From: Nyssa sinensis
Lineage: Eukaryota; Streptophyta; Magnoliopsida; Cornales; Nyssaceae
Direction: 5' to 3'
Assembly (NCBI GenBank): GCA_008638375.1
Contig: CM018052.1
Span: 32,927,726-32,991,725, forward strand
Length of the DNA stretch: 64,000 bases
Of the stretch, positions 40,716-51,916 are shown piece after piece. Under the pieces are notes generated by a model. That model made no database searches. It worked only from the letters and a program-made list of their open reading frames with translations, and had not been told where the DNA came from. How positions within the stretch are numbered: the stretch's first letter is position 1; each line of letters opens with the position of its first letter. The position numbers were made by a program, and so were the translations under genes.

Positions 40716-41395
40716 TAAGAGCAACTCCAAGAGAAGGGTTTATTTTTTGACCAATAACACTCATTTCGGTGTTGTTAAAGTGTTTATGTTTACACCAATG
40801 ACTCCTAACATTATACATCACTCCAACAGTGATATCCAAAAGAGTATTCATTTAATATTTTAATATTTTTTTCACTTTTTTCTCTCTTCCCACCAATATA
40901 TTTCTTTCTCTTTCTTCTAACTAACTAACTTTTAAATTTTCTCTCCTATAGTATTCATATCTACATCTACTTAGTTACTATTCATGACTAGATCCAAAAT
41001 AAGTGCTAGGATGAATGATTTTTTAGAGTATGAACAGTGCAACAATAGGAGCCATATTGGCAATTGGAAGCGATGGCTCCCTTTCTAAAGGGATTCTTTG
41101 AGTTGCTCTAGGATAGTGTAACATTTGGAGCCAAATTGACAGTTGGAGTAGATGACTCTCCAACTACATTTACTGTTGGAGTTGATCTTAGCGTTTTGTC
41201 CAAATTTTGGGTCCTCTTTCTCTCTCTTCCTACTAGATGCAAAAATGGATTCAACTTAACATTGTTAATAAGTTGGATCCAAAATAGATACAAGAATGGG
41301 TCCTCTTTTGAAAGATGAATAGTGTAACATTAGGAGTTATATTGGTAATTGAAATAACTCCCTCACCTACATCCACTATGGAGTTGCTCTAATAG
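40716..41395. repeat. Cluster of TIR-type non-autonomous repeats (copy B)
   Basis: The duplicated counterpart of 20946-21626. Ends AGAGCAACTCCAA (40718) and GGAGTTGCTCTAATAG (to 41395) are complementary over about 13 bases. No coding sequence. Confidence 0.5.
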
Positions 41396-41986
41396 TTATC
41401 ATTCTACATTTTATTAGAAAAGGAACAAACTAATCTAACAATTTTACCCTAATTATTTTGAAGGTAATGCTATAAAAAGTTTCTTAGTACGTGCCAACAA
41501 ATACTCTTATTCATTAAATGTTTTAAAAATTAATATATATTCAAATTTTAAAAACGATTGGGATAAATAAAATTCTAATCCTTATCCTTAAAACAATGAT
41601 GGCAACATCAATGTCTTCAACAAACAGCAACCATTGGCCACGATGGAACACTACCTCCGTGGCCCACTATATTTATGACAAGTAATGTCTTTATGACAAG
41701 CTCAACTACCAATGTATTTTGTAGTCCAAATCATACTTAATTCGTAATCGCCTGGTGTGTTTTTTTTGGGGTGGTTGTTGAAAGGTAATTTTGGCTTATA
41801 ATTTTAATCTAAATCATATTTAACTCAAAAACTGTTCAACTTAACTTATGCCAAACCACACCTCCTTTCCGTTTCGAGTGTAAATCATTAACCATGTTTT
41901 TTGTGTGTAAGTATTACGATCATTCCATTAAACCAAGTTACCATCTTATCTCCTTAATATTCTAAAAATTCTTTATACGTCCTACA

Positions 41987-42020
<34 letters not shown>

Positions 42021-42607
42021 TATATAGATAAAAATGTATAATTAAATATATTCATATATTTAAATAATTAATATTTAATATTATATTATATTTGTATATA
42101 ATTTTAATAATATTTTTAATATTAAAATAAATAATTACTTTTTTATTTTTATACATATTTTAATTATAAAGATAATATAACATTAAAAATATAATACATT
42201 ACTAATCACACAATTTAATATTTAAGGGTATGAAATATATTTCATACTTTTTAAGCACTTATTAACAGTTTACTCAAACACTCATATATTATTTCTAACA
42301 ATACAATTACTTATAAAATATACTTATCAAAATACACAATCACTTAACTTAAACAACATTTTTACACTGTTAAACTAAACGGATACCAAAGCAATTTGAT
42401 TTTGATCACAATAAATGCTCGAACTATATCGAATGCTTGTTTGACAAAGCTTTAATTAATTCACCCACGAGTAATACTAGACACTAAATTTTTATTCCAA
42501 ATGTTGTAGTGATACACCATTGATATTTATATTAATCACGTGTTTTTATGTACCATCAATAATTTATTATTACATCATTTATGTACCATCATATGATTAT
42601 TACATAT

Positions 42608-43250
42608 TGATGCTGCACTTTTTGGCCCACGTAAGATTCAAGTTCGGCTCCCTGTGAAACACTCAAAACAGAATATCAGAGGACCACCGGGTTGGCTCCG
42701 GCGGTAGCCGCTCCGATGCTTAAGTCAATAAACTGAATTGAAGGACTATAATGAAAGCCAAATAATGAGCATGAAAGTAAAGCGTACCTTTAGGGTTGAA
42801 TTTATAGGCAGTGACTCTCCTAAGTTGATTAGGATTTGGAGCCATGAATATAGGGATTGGATCGTCGGAGATATCAATTACCTTGTTGAATATAGCAACA
42901 CAGTGTGGCAGTTTCCTTGTTGGAGACTGTTTCCTTATTTCCTGCTCGGTGCTCATTGAGGCGGTGATGAGGTCTGATCATCGATGTGTCGTACTGCAGG
43001 CTTGCATCTATATATGTTAGCTTTGTAGGAGAGCAGTCCTGCTTTGATAATATGAGCTCGGTCTCTATGGGTTATGCCCTTGATCGACCGAGGATGAGGT
43101 ATACGACCGAGCATAAACTATATGACCGAGCATGAGCTAAATGACTGAGCATAAGTTATACAGCCGAGCATGAGCTGAATGACTGTACATAAGCAGACCT
43201 GTGGTTACACATGTCAAGTAGTGGTTGGTGTGTCACATAGTGGTGTATCA
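42608..43250 (-). repeat. Outer LTR of the left arm, with polypurine tract
   Basis: 643 bp, starting TGATGCTGCAC and ending GTGTATCA on the plus strand. The C-run at 43256-43268 is, on the minus strand, the polypurine tract directly before the LTR, so this is the 3' LTR of a minus-strand element. It matches the right LTR (56909-57494) in inverted orientation. Confidence 0.85.
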
Positions 43251-43460
43251 GTTACTCCCCCCCCCCCAAGCCTTAGTTTGAGCTCGGGGCGTAACTAAGG
43301 TTTTACGAGTGCCCGAAAAGTCATGCGTTCTGTCTTCTCGTTTTCCTAAACGGCCGTTGGTACATCATTTATTGTGCAGCCGATTCTTGGGTTTCTCAAG
43401 TTATCATTACTGCGACACTGTCGCGACGGTTCACCTTGGTAGTCATTACTCTCCAAATGC

Positions 43461-43469
43461 ATATAAAAG
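43461..43469 (+). promoter_or_regulatory. TATA box for the antisense ORF, left arm
   Basis: ATATAAAAG lies about 200 bp before the ATG at 43666 and outside the LTR. The same box, followed about 20 bp later by a TTGTACGATTC-like block, is conserved at the same place in the right arm, which supports a real promoter. Confidence 0.55.
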
Positions 43470-43665
43470 GGAGAAAAAGCCTTGTACGATTCTTTTACCG
43501 TCTTTTATATTTTGAAGAGAAAAAATAAATTCTGCCATTGTTGAACCAGCAAGCTAGCCTGTGAGGAGTTCCATTCGTCCGAAGCCTTTTACCTTTACTC
43601 AGGTTCGATTTTGGTCTTTTGTTCATTTTTTCACTATCTTCTCTTCCCTTTTTGGTTATTTTGAA

Positions 43666-45679
43666 ATGTCGACCTCTTCAGCATCTTCTGGTGTTGGTGA
43701 TGGGTCGGGGAGCCTCCCAGAAGCTTATTCCCTGTCGCAAACCCTAGTTCGGGGTAGTAGTTCCTTGGGGATTGGGTCGGAAGAGACTCGTTCTGGTCCC
43801 CAAGTTAGGATCGTTGATGCCTTCTCAGAGTCGAGGGATAGAGAGGGTGAGGTATCTGGTCGATCTTCTCAAGGAGAGGAGATAGAGAGCACTGTAGCCT
43901 CTTCATGGTTGGATATCATAAGGGAGAGATATGACTTCCCTTCAAATATTACCCTTAGGGCTCCCGACGACCTAGATTGCCCTTGGGATGTTAGGGAAGG
44001 CGAGATATGTGTTTACACCGCCTGGTTTGAAATGGGGCTACGCCTTCCTCTCCCTAAATTGCTTAGGGATTTCTTTTGTTGGTTTAACCTCTGCCCAGTC
44101 GACCTGCTTTTGAATAGTTGGAGACACCTATTAGGGTTTATGGTTTTGGGTCGTTTGAACGGTGTTGAGGTTTCTTTAGACCTGATCCGTAGTAAAATGG
44201 ATCTTAAGTACCTGAAGGCGGAGGGCCTCTATTATATGTCGTTTGACCAGGGTTTCTGACCTTTGTCTTTCGTACCGTCATCCAACAAATTTTGGAAAGA
44301 TCGGTATTTCTTTGTTAGTGGAGAGTGGGAGGTGACCGACCCTAAGGACCAGATCTCCACATTCCCCCGGAGCACGGGGTTTATGGGTGAGACCCACTTT
44401 TCTTTTGTAACTTTGTTCTGCTCTAACCCTTGTGTTTCTGACTAACCATTGTCCCAAACTTCTTTGTACAGATAAGAGCATCAAGAGGAGGCCTCCCTTC
44501 ATTCCTGCCCTAAAAGAGCAGTACAAGAGGCTCCTGCAGACTTTGAACAGAGACTACCACGCTATCCTTCACTCGGGCGCCATAATGCCTCCCAAGGACA
44601 AGAACGTTGTTGATGAAGTTCTCAAGTCTGTTGCCGGCAAATGGGGCTCGGCGAAAAAGAAGAGGGTGACGAGCAATCCTCCTCCTACTGCGTCTTCGAA
44701 GAAGAAGAAGAGGACGACCATCACCGACCCGTCTACTTCTGCGCCTCCCAAGAAGGGGGCCGCCTCCTCTGCTTTTCCCTCTTCTCTGCCTCCTCTGAGG
44801 GGCGTTGTGATCAGGGAGCCTACTTCTGCCCCCCAGAAGGGGGTGGTGATCAGGGAGCCTTCTTCTGCCCCCAGAGGGGCGCGGTGGCACCAAGGCCCGC
44901 CTTCTCCTCGGCTTAGAGAGCTCAACCGAGGGGTAAGGCGAAGGTGGATGCTCGGTTGGACCAGATGCCTGATGGATATAGGGCCGTCCATCAGGCCATT
45001 GAAGATTTCTGGGCGGAGGCCCCACGAAAGGACTCTCCCTCCTGTAGTACCAGAAAAGGTACTGAGAAAACAGTGATCGGTGCTATGAGCGCCCATTTGA
45101 AGGTAACGACCGACCTTTCTTCCTTGGTGTTTTCCTTCTTCTTTTCTTCTTTCCTGATGTGCCTCTTATTCTATTTTGCAGACTTTGCATAACTTGGCCA
45201 CCATGATGGAGGCCATAGTGGACCTGCAGGCCTTGGAAAGGCTGGAGGAAGAGCTAGACGAAGCTCGGCTTCAGCTCGGCACGGCTCAATCTCAAGCCAC
45301 CACGGTCGAGGACGAGCTGAAGGAGGCGAGGAATTGCCTCTCAATTATGGAGTCCGAGAGGGATTCCATTAAGTATGAGAGGGATTCTCTCCGTTCTGAA
45401 CGGGACTCCCTTCTTCAGGACCTGAATAAGCTGAAGGAGGAGAACAGTGCCCTTCAGGCCTCCGTTGCTCAGAAGGTTGAAGAGGCCAAGGCTGAGACCG
45501 AGGCCAGGCTGAAGACCGAGCTCGAGAAGATGGGTGATACAATTGCGCAGCTCGGTTATGACAACTTCAAGTCCAAGCTTCTCGCCAAATTCTCAGATAT
45601 CGACCTGTCGGGGATTGACGATGATGATGAGGACGAAGATGGTGATGAGGACGACGAATCTGCAAGCCCTTTAGTTTAG
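43666..45679 (+). pseudogene. Antisense ORF of the Tat element, left copy
   Basis: Lies opposite to gag-pol in its parent element. The start is ATG 43666 (MSTSSASSGVGDG). A conserved domain with EMGLRLPLPKLLRDFF and NSWRHLLGF resembles the plant 'putative gypsy-type transposon' (Transposase_28-like) family. It is followed by a basic Ser/Pro/Lys-rich middle, a coiled coil (about 45220-45540, with SERDS repeats) and an acidic tail (DDDDEDEDGDEDDE). Two likely introns, about 44387-44471 and 45103-45181, have GT-AG ends conserved in the other arm. A stop follows the DQGF motif at about 44257-44259, where the right copy is open, and another lies at about 44914, so this copy is dead. The function is unknown; additional antisense ORFs are known from Tat-lineage elements. 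Confidence 0.7.
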
Positions 45680-46230
45680 GGAAACTTTTGTAGTCCTGCT
45701 TCACTTTTTTGTAACCGAGTATGCATTTTAATGAAAGTATCTTCTTTTCAGACCTTTGTCTTCACTTTTCTTTGAATGTTGGCAATCTTTGTGTTTTACT
45801 CGAATGTATCAATGTTTCGTTGTGTGTAAACGGGCTTCGGCTTTAAAATTTTTTATTTTAACATAAGTAAACCTGCTCGGGGTCCAAAGTATTGTTCTTC
45901 GGTCAGCCAATGACCATGAGCTGTCTCCCGAACTTCCTGACTTGTAATGGTCCCGGAGCAATGTGTAATAATAAGGAACTATGCCAAACTCTTGATATCG
46001 GAGGGGTTTTGAATCATGGATTTTCTTTAAGAAAGATAGCTAATATAATAACTAATCAATCAGAGCGCTAATTACCGATCGCAAAGACTTGTATAAAACA
46101 GTTACTCTGACCACTTAGAGCAGAACCTGAGCTTGATTGCCAAACAAAAGGACTTGTACTGTAAGGATCCTTGATGGTCGGTGTGACTGAGCAATTAGAG
46201 TTATTCTGTCTGTTTGTAACTTAGACATAT
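45680..46230. other. Spacer between antisense ORF and minisatellite, left arm
   Basis: No coding region. It is matched in inverted form in the right arm (about 53936-54524), with shared blocks such as the CGGGCTTCGGC and CTGCTCGGGGT segments. Confidence 0.6.
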
Positions 46231-46896
46231 AGTTTGGTGTACTGTGATGGATCAGACGTTAGCTCTGTACATGGACCAGACCTAAAGTCTGTGCATTAAG
46301 ATGGACCAGACATGAGGTTTGTACATTGAGATGGACTAGACCTGAAGTCCGTACATTAAGATGGACCAGACCTGAGGTCTGTACATTAAGATGGACCAGA
46401 CCTGAGGTTTATACATGAAGATGGACCAGACCTGAAGTCTGTACATTAAGATGGACCAGACATAAGGTCTGTACATTAAGATGGACCAGACCTGAGGTCT
46501 GTACATTAAGATGGACCAGACATAAGGTCTGTACATTAAGATGGACCAGACCTGAGGTCTGTACATTAAGATGGACCAAACATAAGGTCTGTACATTAAG
46601 ATGGACCAGACCTGAGGTCTGTACATTAAGATGGACCAGACCTGAGGTCTGTACATTAAGATGGACCAGACATAAGGTCTGTACATTAAGATGGACCAGA
46701 CATGAAGTCTGTACATTAAGATGGACCAGACCTGAAGTCTGTACATTAAGATGGACCAGACTTGAAGTATGTACATTAAGATGGACCAGACATAAGGTCT
46801 GTACATTAAGATGGACCAGACCTGAGGTCTGTACATTAAGATGGACCAGACATGAAGTCTGTACATTAAGATGGACCAGACCTGAGGTCTGTACAT
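46231..46896. repeat. 30-bp minisatellite, left arm
   Basis: About 21 copies of a 30-bp unit, starting GTACATTAAGATGGACCAGA and ending with a variable CCTGAGGTCT or CATAAGGTCT. Many units hold the perfect inverted repeat AGACCT-G-AGGTCT. Tandem repeats between integrase and the 3' LTR are known in the Tat lineage. Because the period is 10 codons, both strands show long open frames, which are artefacts. Confidence 0.95.
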
Positions 46897-46918
46897 GGGG
46901 GTATTTCACGGAATATTT

Positions 46919-47590
46919 GAAATGAAAAAATTACTTTATTGATAATACTTTCGTAAATGCTCCATATTCTAAGGTCTGGGAACAGGTTTCCCATCCATGT
47001 TTTCCAACCAATAAGTGGTCGGTCTCATTGTTTTGGTGATTCTGTAGGGGCCCTCCCAGTTAGGTGATAACTTCCCTATGGTAGGATCCTTGGTGTTCTG
47101 AAACACCCTTCTTAGGACGAGGTCCCCAACTCAGAAGCTGGTAGGCCTAAGGCCAATTTTGAGCGGCTAACCATCCTGCGCTGATATGCTTCCATTCTGA
47201 CTACGGCTTGCTCTCTCCTCTCTTCAAAGAAATCTAAGTTTTCTGCGAGCTGTTGGCCGTTGGTCTCCTCGTCGAAAGCTTCAGTCCTTAGGGTAAGTAT
47301 GCCGATCTCAACAGGGATTACTGCCTCGGTACCGTAGGCGAGTGAGAAAGGAGTTTCTGATGTTGGAGTTCTCCTGGTTGTTTGGCAGGCCCAGAGTACC
47401 CCAGGGAGTTCCTCGATCCATCTTCCCTTAGCTTCTTCTAATCTCTTTTTGAGAGCATCCAGGATTGTTCGGTTAGTGACCTCTACTTGCCCGTTTGCTT
47501 GAGGATGACCAGGGGAGGAAAAGTGTTGGTTGATATTTAGGTCTTGGCAGAATTTCTTAAATACTTTTCCAGTAAATTGTGTGCCGACCT
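46919..47590 (-). pseudogene. Inverted fragment of integrase, 3' end (left arm)
   Basis: The minus strand encodes the C-terminal half of integrase: the block around the third catalytic residue (HPQANGQVEVT-like), then TPSETPFSLAYGTE-like and GKLSPNWEGPYRI-like stretches. It matches 52480-53130 of the plus-strand copy in inverted orientation. The homology stops at about 47590, where gag-side sequence of the plus-strand element begins. This is the central junction of the composite element. Confidence 0.8.
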
Positions 47591-47656
47591 AGGAAAAACA
47601 CTTAAAATCCTCAGAACCCTCAGCCTTAATCGCCTGCCAGACGAGGAAGAGGGCGA

Positions 47657-49170
47657 GTGATTGATCCCGTACAACAGGAGCTTGCCGAAACCAGGCGGCA
47701 GAACCAGTTGTTGCAAGAACAACTCCTAACCATGTCTAGAACTCTGGCGATGCTTACCCAGAATCATGAAACTAATCCTCAAAATCCATCCGTCAACACA
47801 AGCGCTCGAGAGGCGCAGCCTCCTACAACTGTCCACATTCATGGAGATCCCCAGCCATCAGCAGTCACCGGCAGAGGGATGCCAGCCTTTATCCCAGAAG
47901 TCCATTACCGAAGCACCACCAGGGTTCCCATCCCTAGGGTTTCGGGAGTAAACCCTGTACCACAAGAGTCACAACCTCGAGCGGCTCCTGCACCACCAGC
48001 ACAAGAGAATCAGAACAACCCCCCAGTAATGGCCAAGATCATCCTACCCATGTAGGCCCTGAAGTTGCAAGGCCTGACTCGCAGCAGCCTATCTTGCCAA
48101 GGGGATCGATAAGAGCTAAGGAAGTTGCTGAGTCAATGGACCGCACTGTTGTTGTGAGGGTTGCTCAGAATCCCCCAGAGCAGGATGAACTGGCCAGGCT
48201 GCTCGGCAGGTCTGCCACCCCATTCACTAATGCTATCATGGCTGAGGAGAGACCCAAGAAATTCGTCGTCCCGAAATTCACCCCTTATGATGGGACAGGG
48301 GACCTAGAGGACCATCTCTCCCACTATCAGCACACCATGGCTTTGCACGGCACTTCAGACGCCTTTCTATGCCGAACATTCGTGACCAGCCTCAACAGCA
48401 CTGCTCTGAAGTGGTTCTATCACCTCCCACTGAACTCGGTTACTAGCGTCTATGAGCTCGGCAGAAGGTTCCTAGACAGGTTCATGACCAGTAGGAGATT
48501 GAGGAAGGGTACTGAGTTCTTGTTGAACATAAAGCAAACAAAGGAAGAGCCCCTCAGATGGTATATTACACGTTTCAACGCCGAACTCACTGAGATCACA
48601 CATTGCAGCCCCAGTTTCCTTGTAGCCGCTTTGGCTTCCGGCCTTGCACAAGGAGGCTTTAGAGACTCCTTGACCAAAAATCCCCCTACAGACATGGCGG
48701 CACTCATGGACCGAACAAGGAAATACATTAACTTGGAGGAGGCCAAAGACACTTCTAGAAAGATCAAGGAACAAGCTCAGAAAGACGACCAGAAAAAGGA
48801 CAATCATAGGAAGGATGATCAAAGAAAGGACTCCAGCTCGGCTAGGAAAAGCGCTAGAAGCCCAAAGAAGAAAGGGGCATCTAGAACTTCCTATAATTCT
48901 GGGCTAATAGAATTCAACAACTTCACTCATCTGAATACCTCTCCGTACAACATATTGAAGCAAGTAAGATCTCGAGAGAACCTGAGATGGCCAGAGCCTT
49001 TGAAAGGTGACCCCAGCTACCGAGATTAAACCAAGTATTGTGATTTTTACAAAGACCGAAGGCACATAACTAACACCTGTAAGGCTCTCAAACATGAGAT
49101 TGAGCAGCTAATCAGGAGAGGACGACTACAGGAGTTCATCAAGTAGGACGGAGGGCAGAACCCCCCTGAT
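47657..49170 (+). pseudogene. Gag of the composite element, broken
   Basis: The open part 48094-49029 is a retrotransposon gag domain (KFVVPKFTPYDG, EDHLSHYQHTMA, ALKWFYHLP, DRFMTSRRLRKG), preceded by an N-terminal proline-rich part (47657-48055) and followed by a CCHC-like knuckle (CDFYKDRRHITNTC). Stops at 48053-48055, 49027-49029, about 49144 and about 49181 interrupt it. The normal 5' LTR and leader are absent. Confidence 0.85.
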
Positions 49171-49249
49171 GAGCGACCCTAACAGAGGAAGCCCGACCAG
49201 AGGCATGAACAAAGGGAAGGACGGAACGAGCCCCCACGGCAGAACAACC

Positions 49250-49885
49250 AAGTAATCTTTGTCCTACATGCAGATTCCCCTGCAACTGGGACTTCTAACA
49301 GGTCGAGGAAGTGTTATGCTCGGGAGGCCAGGTCTACTCCCAGCATCATACAGGTCTTTAACGTGGAGAAAAGGTTAAAACCTGTACCAGAAATCCAGTT
49401 TACAGATCAGGACCTTATAGGGGTACATTGTCCTCATAGTGATGCCCTGGTCATCTCCCTCAAGATCGCCAACTTTGAGATCCGAAGAGTCCTTATAGAC
49501 ACTGGGAGCTCGACTAAACGTTCTGTTCTATGACCCCTTCAAGCAGATGAAGCTCAACCCCGATGACATTAAGCCCACTGGTATAATCATGGCAGGTTTT
49601 GATGGGAATCTCAACACCCCACTAGGAAGAATTGATCTGGCCACCACTGTAGGAGAAGGGGATGGACAAAAGACTACAGTAACTGAATACATGGTCCTGA
49701 AGGCCAAATCTCCCTACAATGTCATAATTGAGAGGCCCTGGCTACATGAGATAGGGGCAGTCACATCAACCCTCTACCAATGCTTGAAGTACGTTCAAAA
49801 TCAGATTGTTTACTCTATCAGAGGATGCCAACCGACCTCCCGAGAATGCCATGCTCTCGTGCTCAAGGCCAAGGCCCCCAAATAG
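49250..49885 (+). pseudogene. Protease region of the composite element, frameshifted
   Basis: A retropepsin-like domain with the motif VLIDTGSST near 49490-49515. One extra base right after this motif shifts the frame, and the remainder continues in 49547-49885 (NVIIERPWLHEIGAVTSTL). It lies between gag and RT. Confidence 0.8.
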
Positions 49886-50059
49886 CAATTACTGCCTGCC
49901 CGTGAGTACGGGGATCCAATCCATTCCTGCTATCACGAGGTAGAGGACTGTCCCTCCAAGATTGACGAGCCACTAAGCCCCAGAGGAAGGGACAGCAGGG
50001 CCAAGCCCATAGGGGAACCTATTAAAATCCTGGTCAGCTCGGAAGACCAGGGGCGTTAC

Positions 50060-51360
50060 CTACAGATAGGCCCCGACCTGACACATGTCGAGCAGGATGA
50101 GATGATCAAATTCTTGAAGAAAAACCTCTCCGTGTTTGCCTGGGAAACAAGGGATATGGAGGGAATAGATCCCGACCCCATCACTCACAAACTGATGGTG
50201 GATCCAGACCATCCACCGATAAGACAGAAGAGAAGGCCACTCGCTCCAGAGCGGCATCAGATCATTAACGATGAAGTCCAAAGGCTGCTCGATGCCAACA
50301 TGATACGAGAGGTATTCTATCCTGACTGACTGGCCAACACTGTTCTGGTCAAAAAGAAGAATGGCAAGTGGAGAGTCTGCATCGACTATACAAACCTCAA
50401 CAAGGCATGCGCCAAAGATAGCTTTCCTCTTCCAAGGATAGATCAGTTAGTCGATGCTACTGCAGGACACGAGCTTATGAGCTTCATGGATGCCTATTCT
50501 GGATATAATCAAATACAGATGCATCCTCCTGATCAGAAAAAAACATCATTCATAACCGAACGAGGTCTCTATTGCTATAGAGTGATGCCCTTCGGACTAA
50601 AAAATGCTGGGGCCACATACCAGCGTTTGGTTAATAAGATGTTCAGCCCCTTAATTGACAGTACTATGGAAGTCTACATTGATGATATGCTGGTCAAAAG
50701 CCTGAGGAAGAGCAGTCATCTCCAGCACCTAGCTTAGACGTTTGATATCCTAAGGCAGTACAAGATGAAGCTCAATCCCTCGAAATGCACCTTTGGTGTA
50801 ACAAAGGAAAAATTCTTGGGGTACATAGTCTCTCAGAGAGGTATAGAAGCAGACCCCACCCAAATTGGGGCCCTAATCGGACTGAAGTCTCCAAGGACCA
50901 AGAAAGACATTCAGGCTCTGAATGGCAGAATAGCAGTCCTGAGCAGATTTATTTCCAAATCCACTGATCGTTGTCTACCATTTTTCAAAGCTCTGAAAGG
51001 TAACAAATCTCTACAATGGACTGATGAATGTGAAAAATCCTTTCAGGAACTGAAGAAGTACTTAGCCTCACCTGAGCTCTTGTCAAAACCAATCCAAGGG
51101 GAAAAGCTACTTCTCTACCTTGCAGTCTCTGAGAACGCTGTCAGTTCTGTATTAGTCAAGCAAGACAGGGGCGTGCAGAGGCCCATCTTTTATGTCAGCA
51201 GAGCATTGTTAGACATAGAGAAGAGGTACCCCGAGATCGAGAAACTGGCCCTTGCACTTATAGTATCTGCACGGAAGCTCAGACCCTACTTTCAAGCTCA
51301 TCCCATAGAAATTCCAACTGCTTATCCCTTGAAGTCAGTACTGAGGAAGCCAGACATCGT
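50060..51360 (+). pseudogene. Reverse transcriptase and RNase H of the composite element, broken
   Basis: RT blocks VCIDYTNLNKA, SFPLPRIDQLVD, GLYCYRVMPFGLKNAG and YIDDM (about 50674-50688) are present, so the catalytic aspartates remain, unlike in the minus-strand relative. Stops at 50327-50329 and 50735-50737 break the frame. The RNase H that follows lacks about 35 residues at its C-terminal side relative to the element at 3-12 kb: the frame passes directly from LRKPD to VAEFT near 51350. Confidence 0.85.
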
Positions 51361-51409
51361 TGCCGAATTCACCCTAGCACTACTGGACAGAGCACAACTT
51401 TGTGAAAAT

Positions 51410-51916
51410 TTGGGGGTTTGGCAGTTATACACTGACGGGTCGTCTACCGACCGAGGTGTTGGTGTTGGACTGGTATTACAGTCACCTGATGGGCTCGTAA
51501 CAGAAAGGGCAATTAGCCTAGGGTTCAGAGCCTCCAACAACGAAGCAGAGTATGAGGCCCTTATCCTAAGGATGAAGCTAGCACAAGAATGCGAGGCTCA
51601 GAATCTCAAAGTATTTTCTGACTCCCAATTAGTGGTCAGCCAAGTTCAGGGAGAGTTTGCTGTCAAAGATGAAAGAATGCTTCGGTATTCAGAGCTGGTT
51701 AACTTGTTGAAATGCTCATTCCAAGCATTCCTAATCCAAAAAGTAGAAAGGGATCAGAACTGCAGAGATAATGCCTTGGCGAACATGGCATCCCATATGA
51801 AATCAGAAATGGACTCAACACTAAAAATCTCCCACCAGCTAAGGCCTAGCATTGAAGAATTCCAGATCGCCCAAATTACAGAACAGCCTCAAAACTGGAT
51901 GACTCCTATCCTCTAG
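51410..51916 (+). pseudogene. Archaeal-type RNase H of the composite element
   Basis: The second RNase H typical of the Tat lineage. It reads LYTDGSSTDRG, NNEAEYEAL, SDSQLVVSQ and DNALANMASH, so all four acidic positions are kept. It ends at a stop (51914-51916) before integrase. Confidence 0.85.

Noticed and set aside
46231..46896. CRISPR-like regular repeat array
   Set aside because: Units are contiguous 30-bp tandem repeats without spacers, in a plant retroelement; this is a minisatellite.
46336..46909. Long open frames of 10-residue repeats on the minus strand (and 53056-53839 on the plus strand)
   Set aside because: They are translations of the 30-bp minisatellite, whose period is exactly ten codons; several frames are open for that reason alone.
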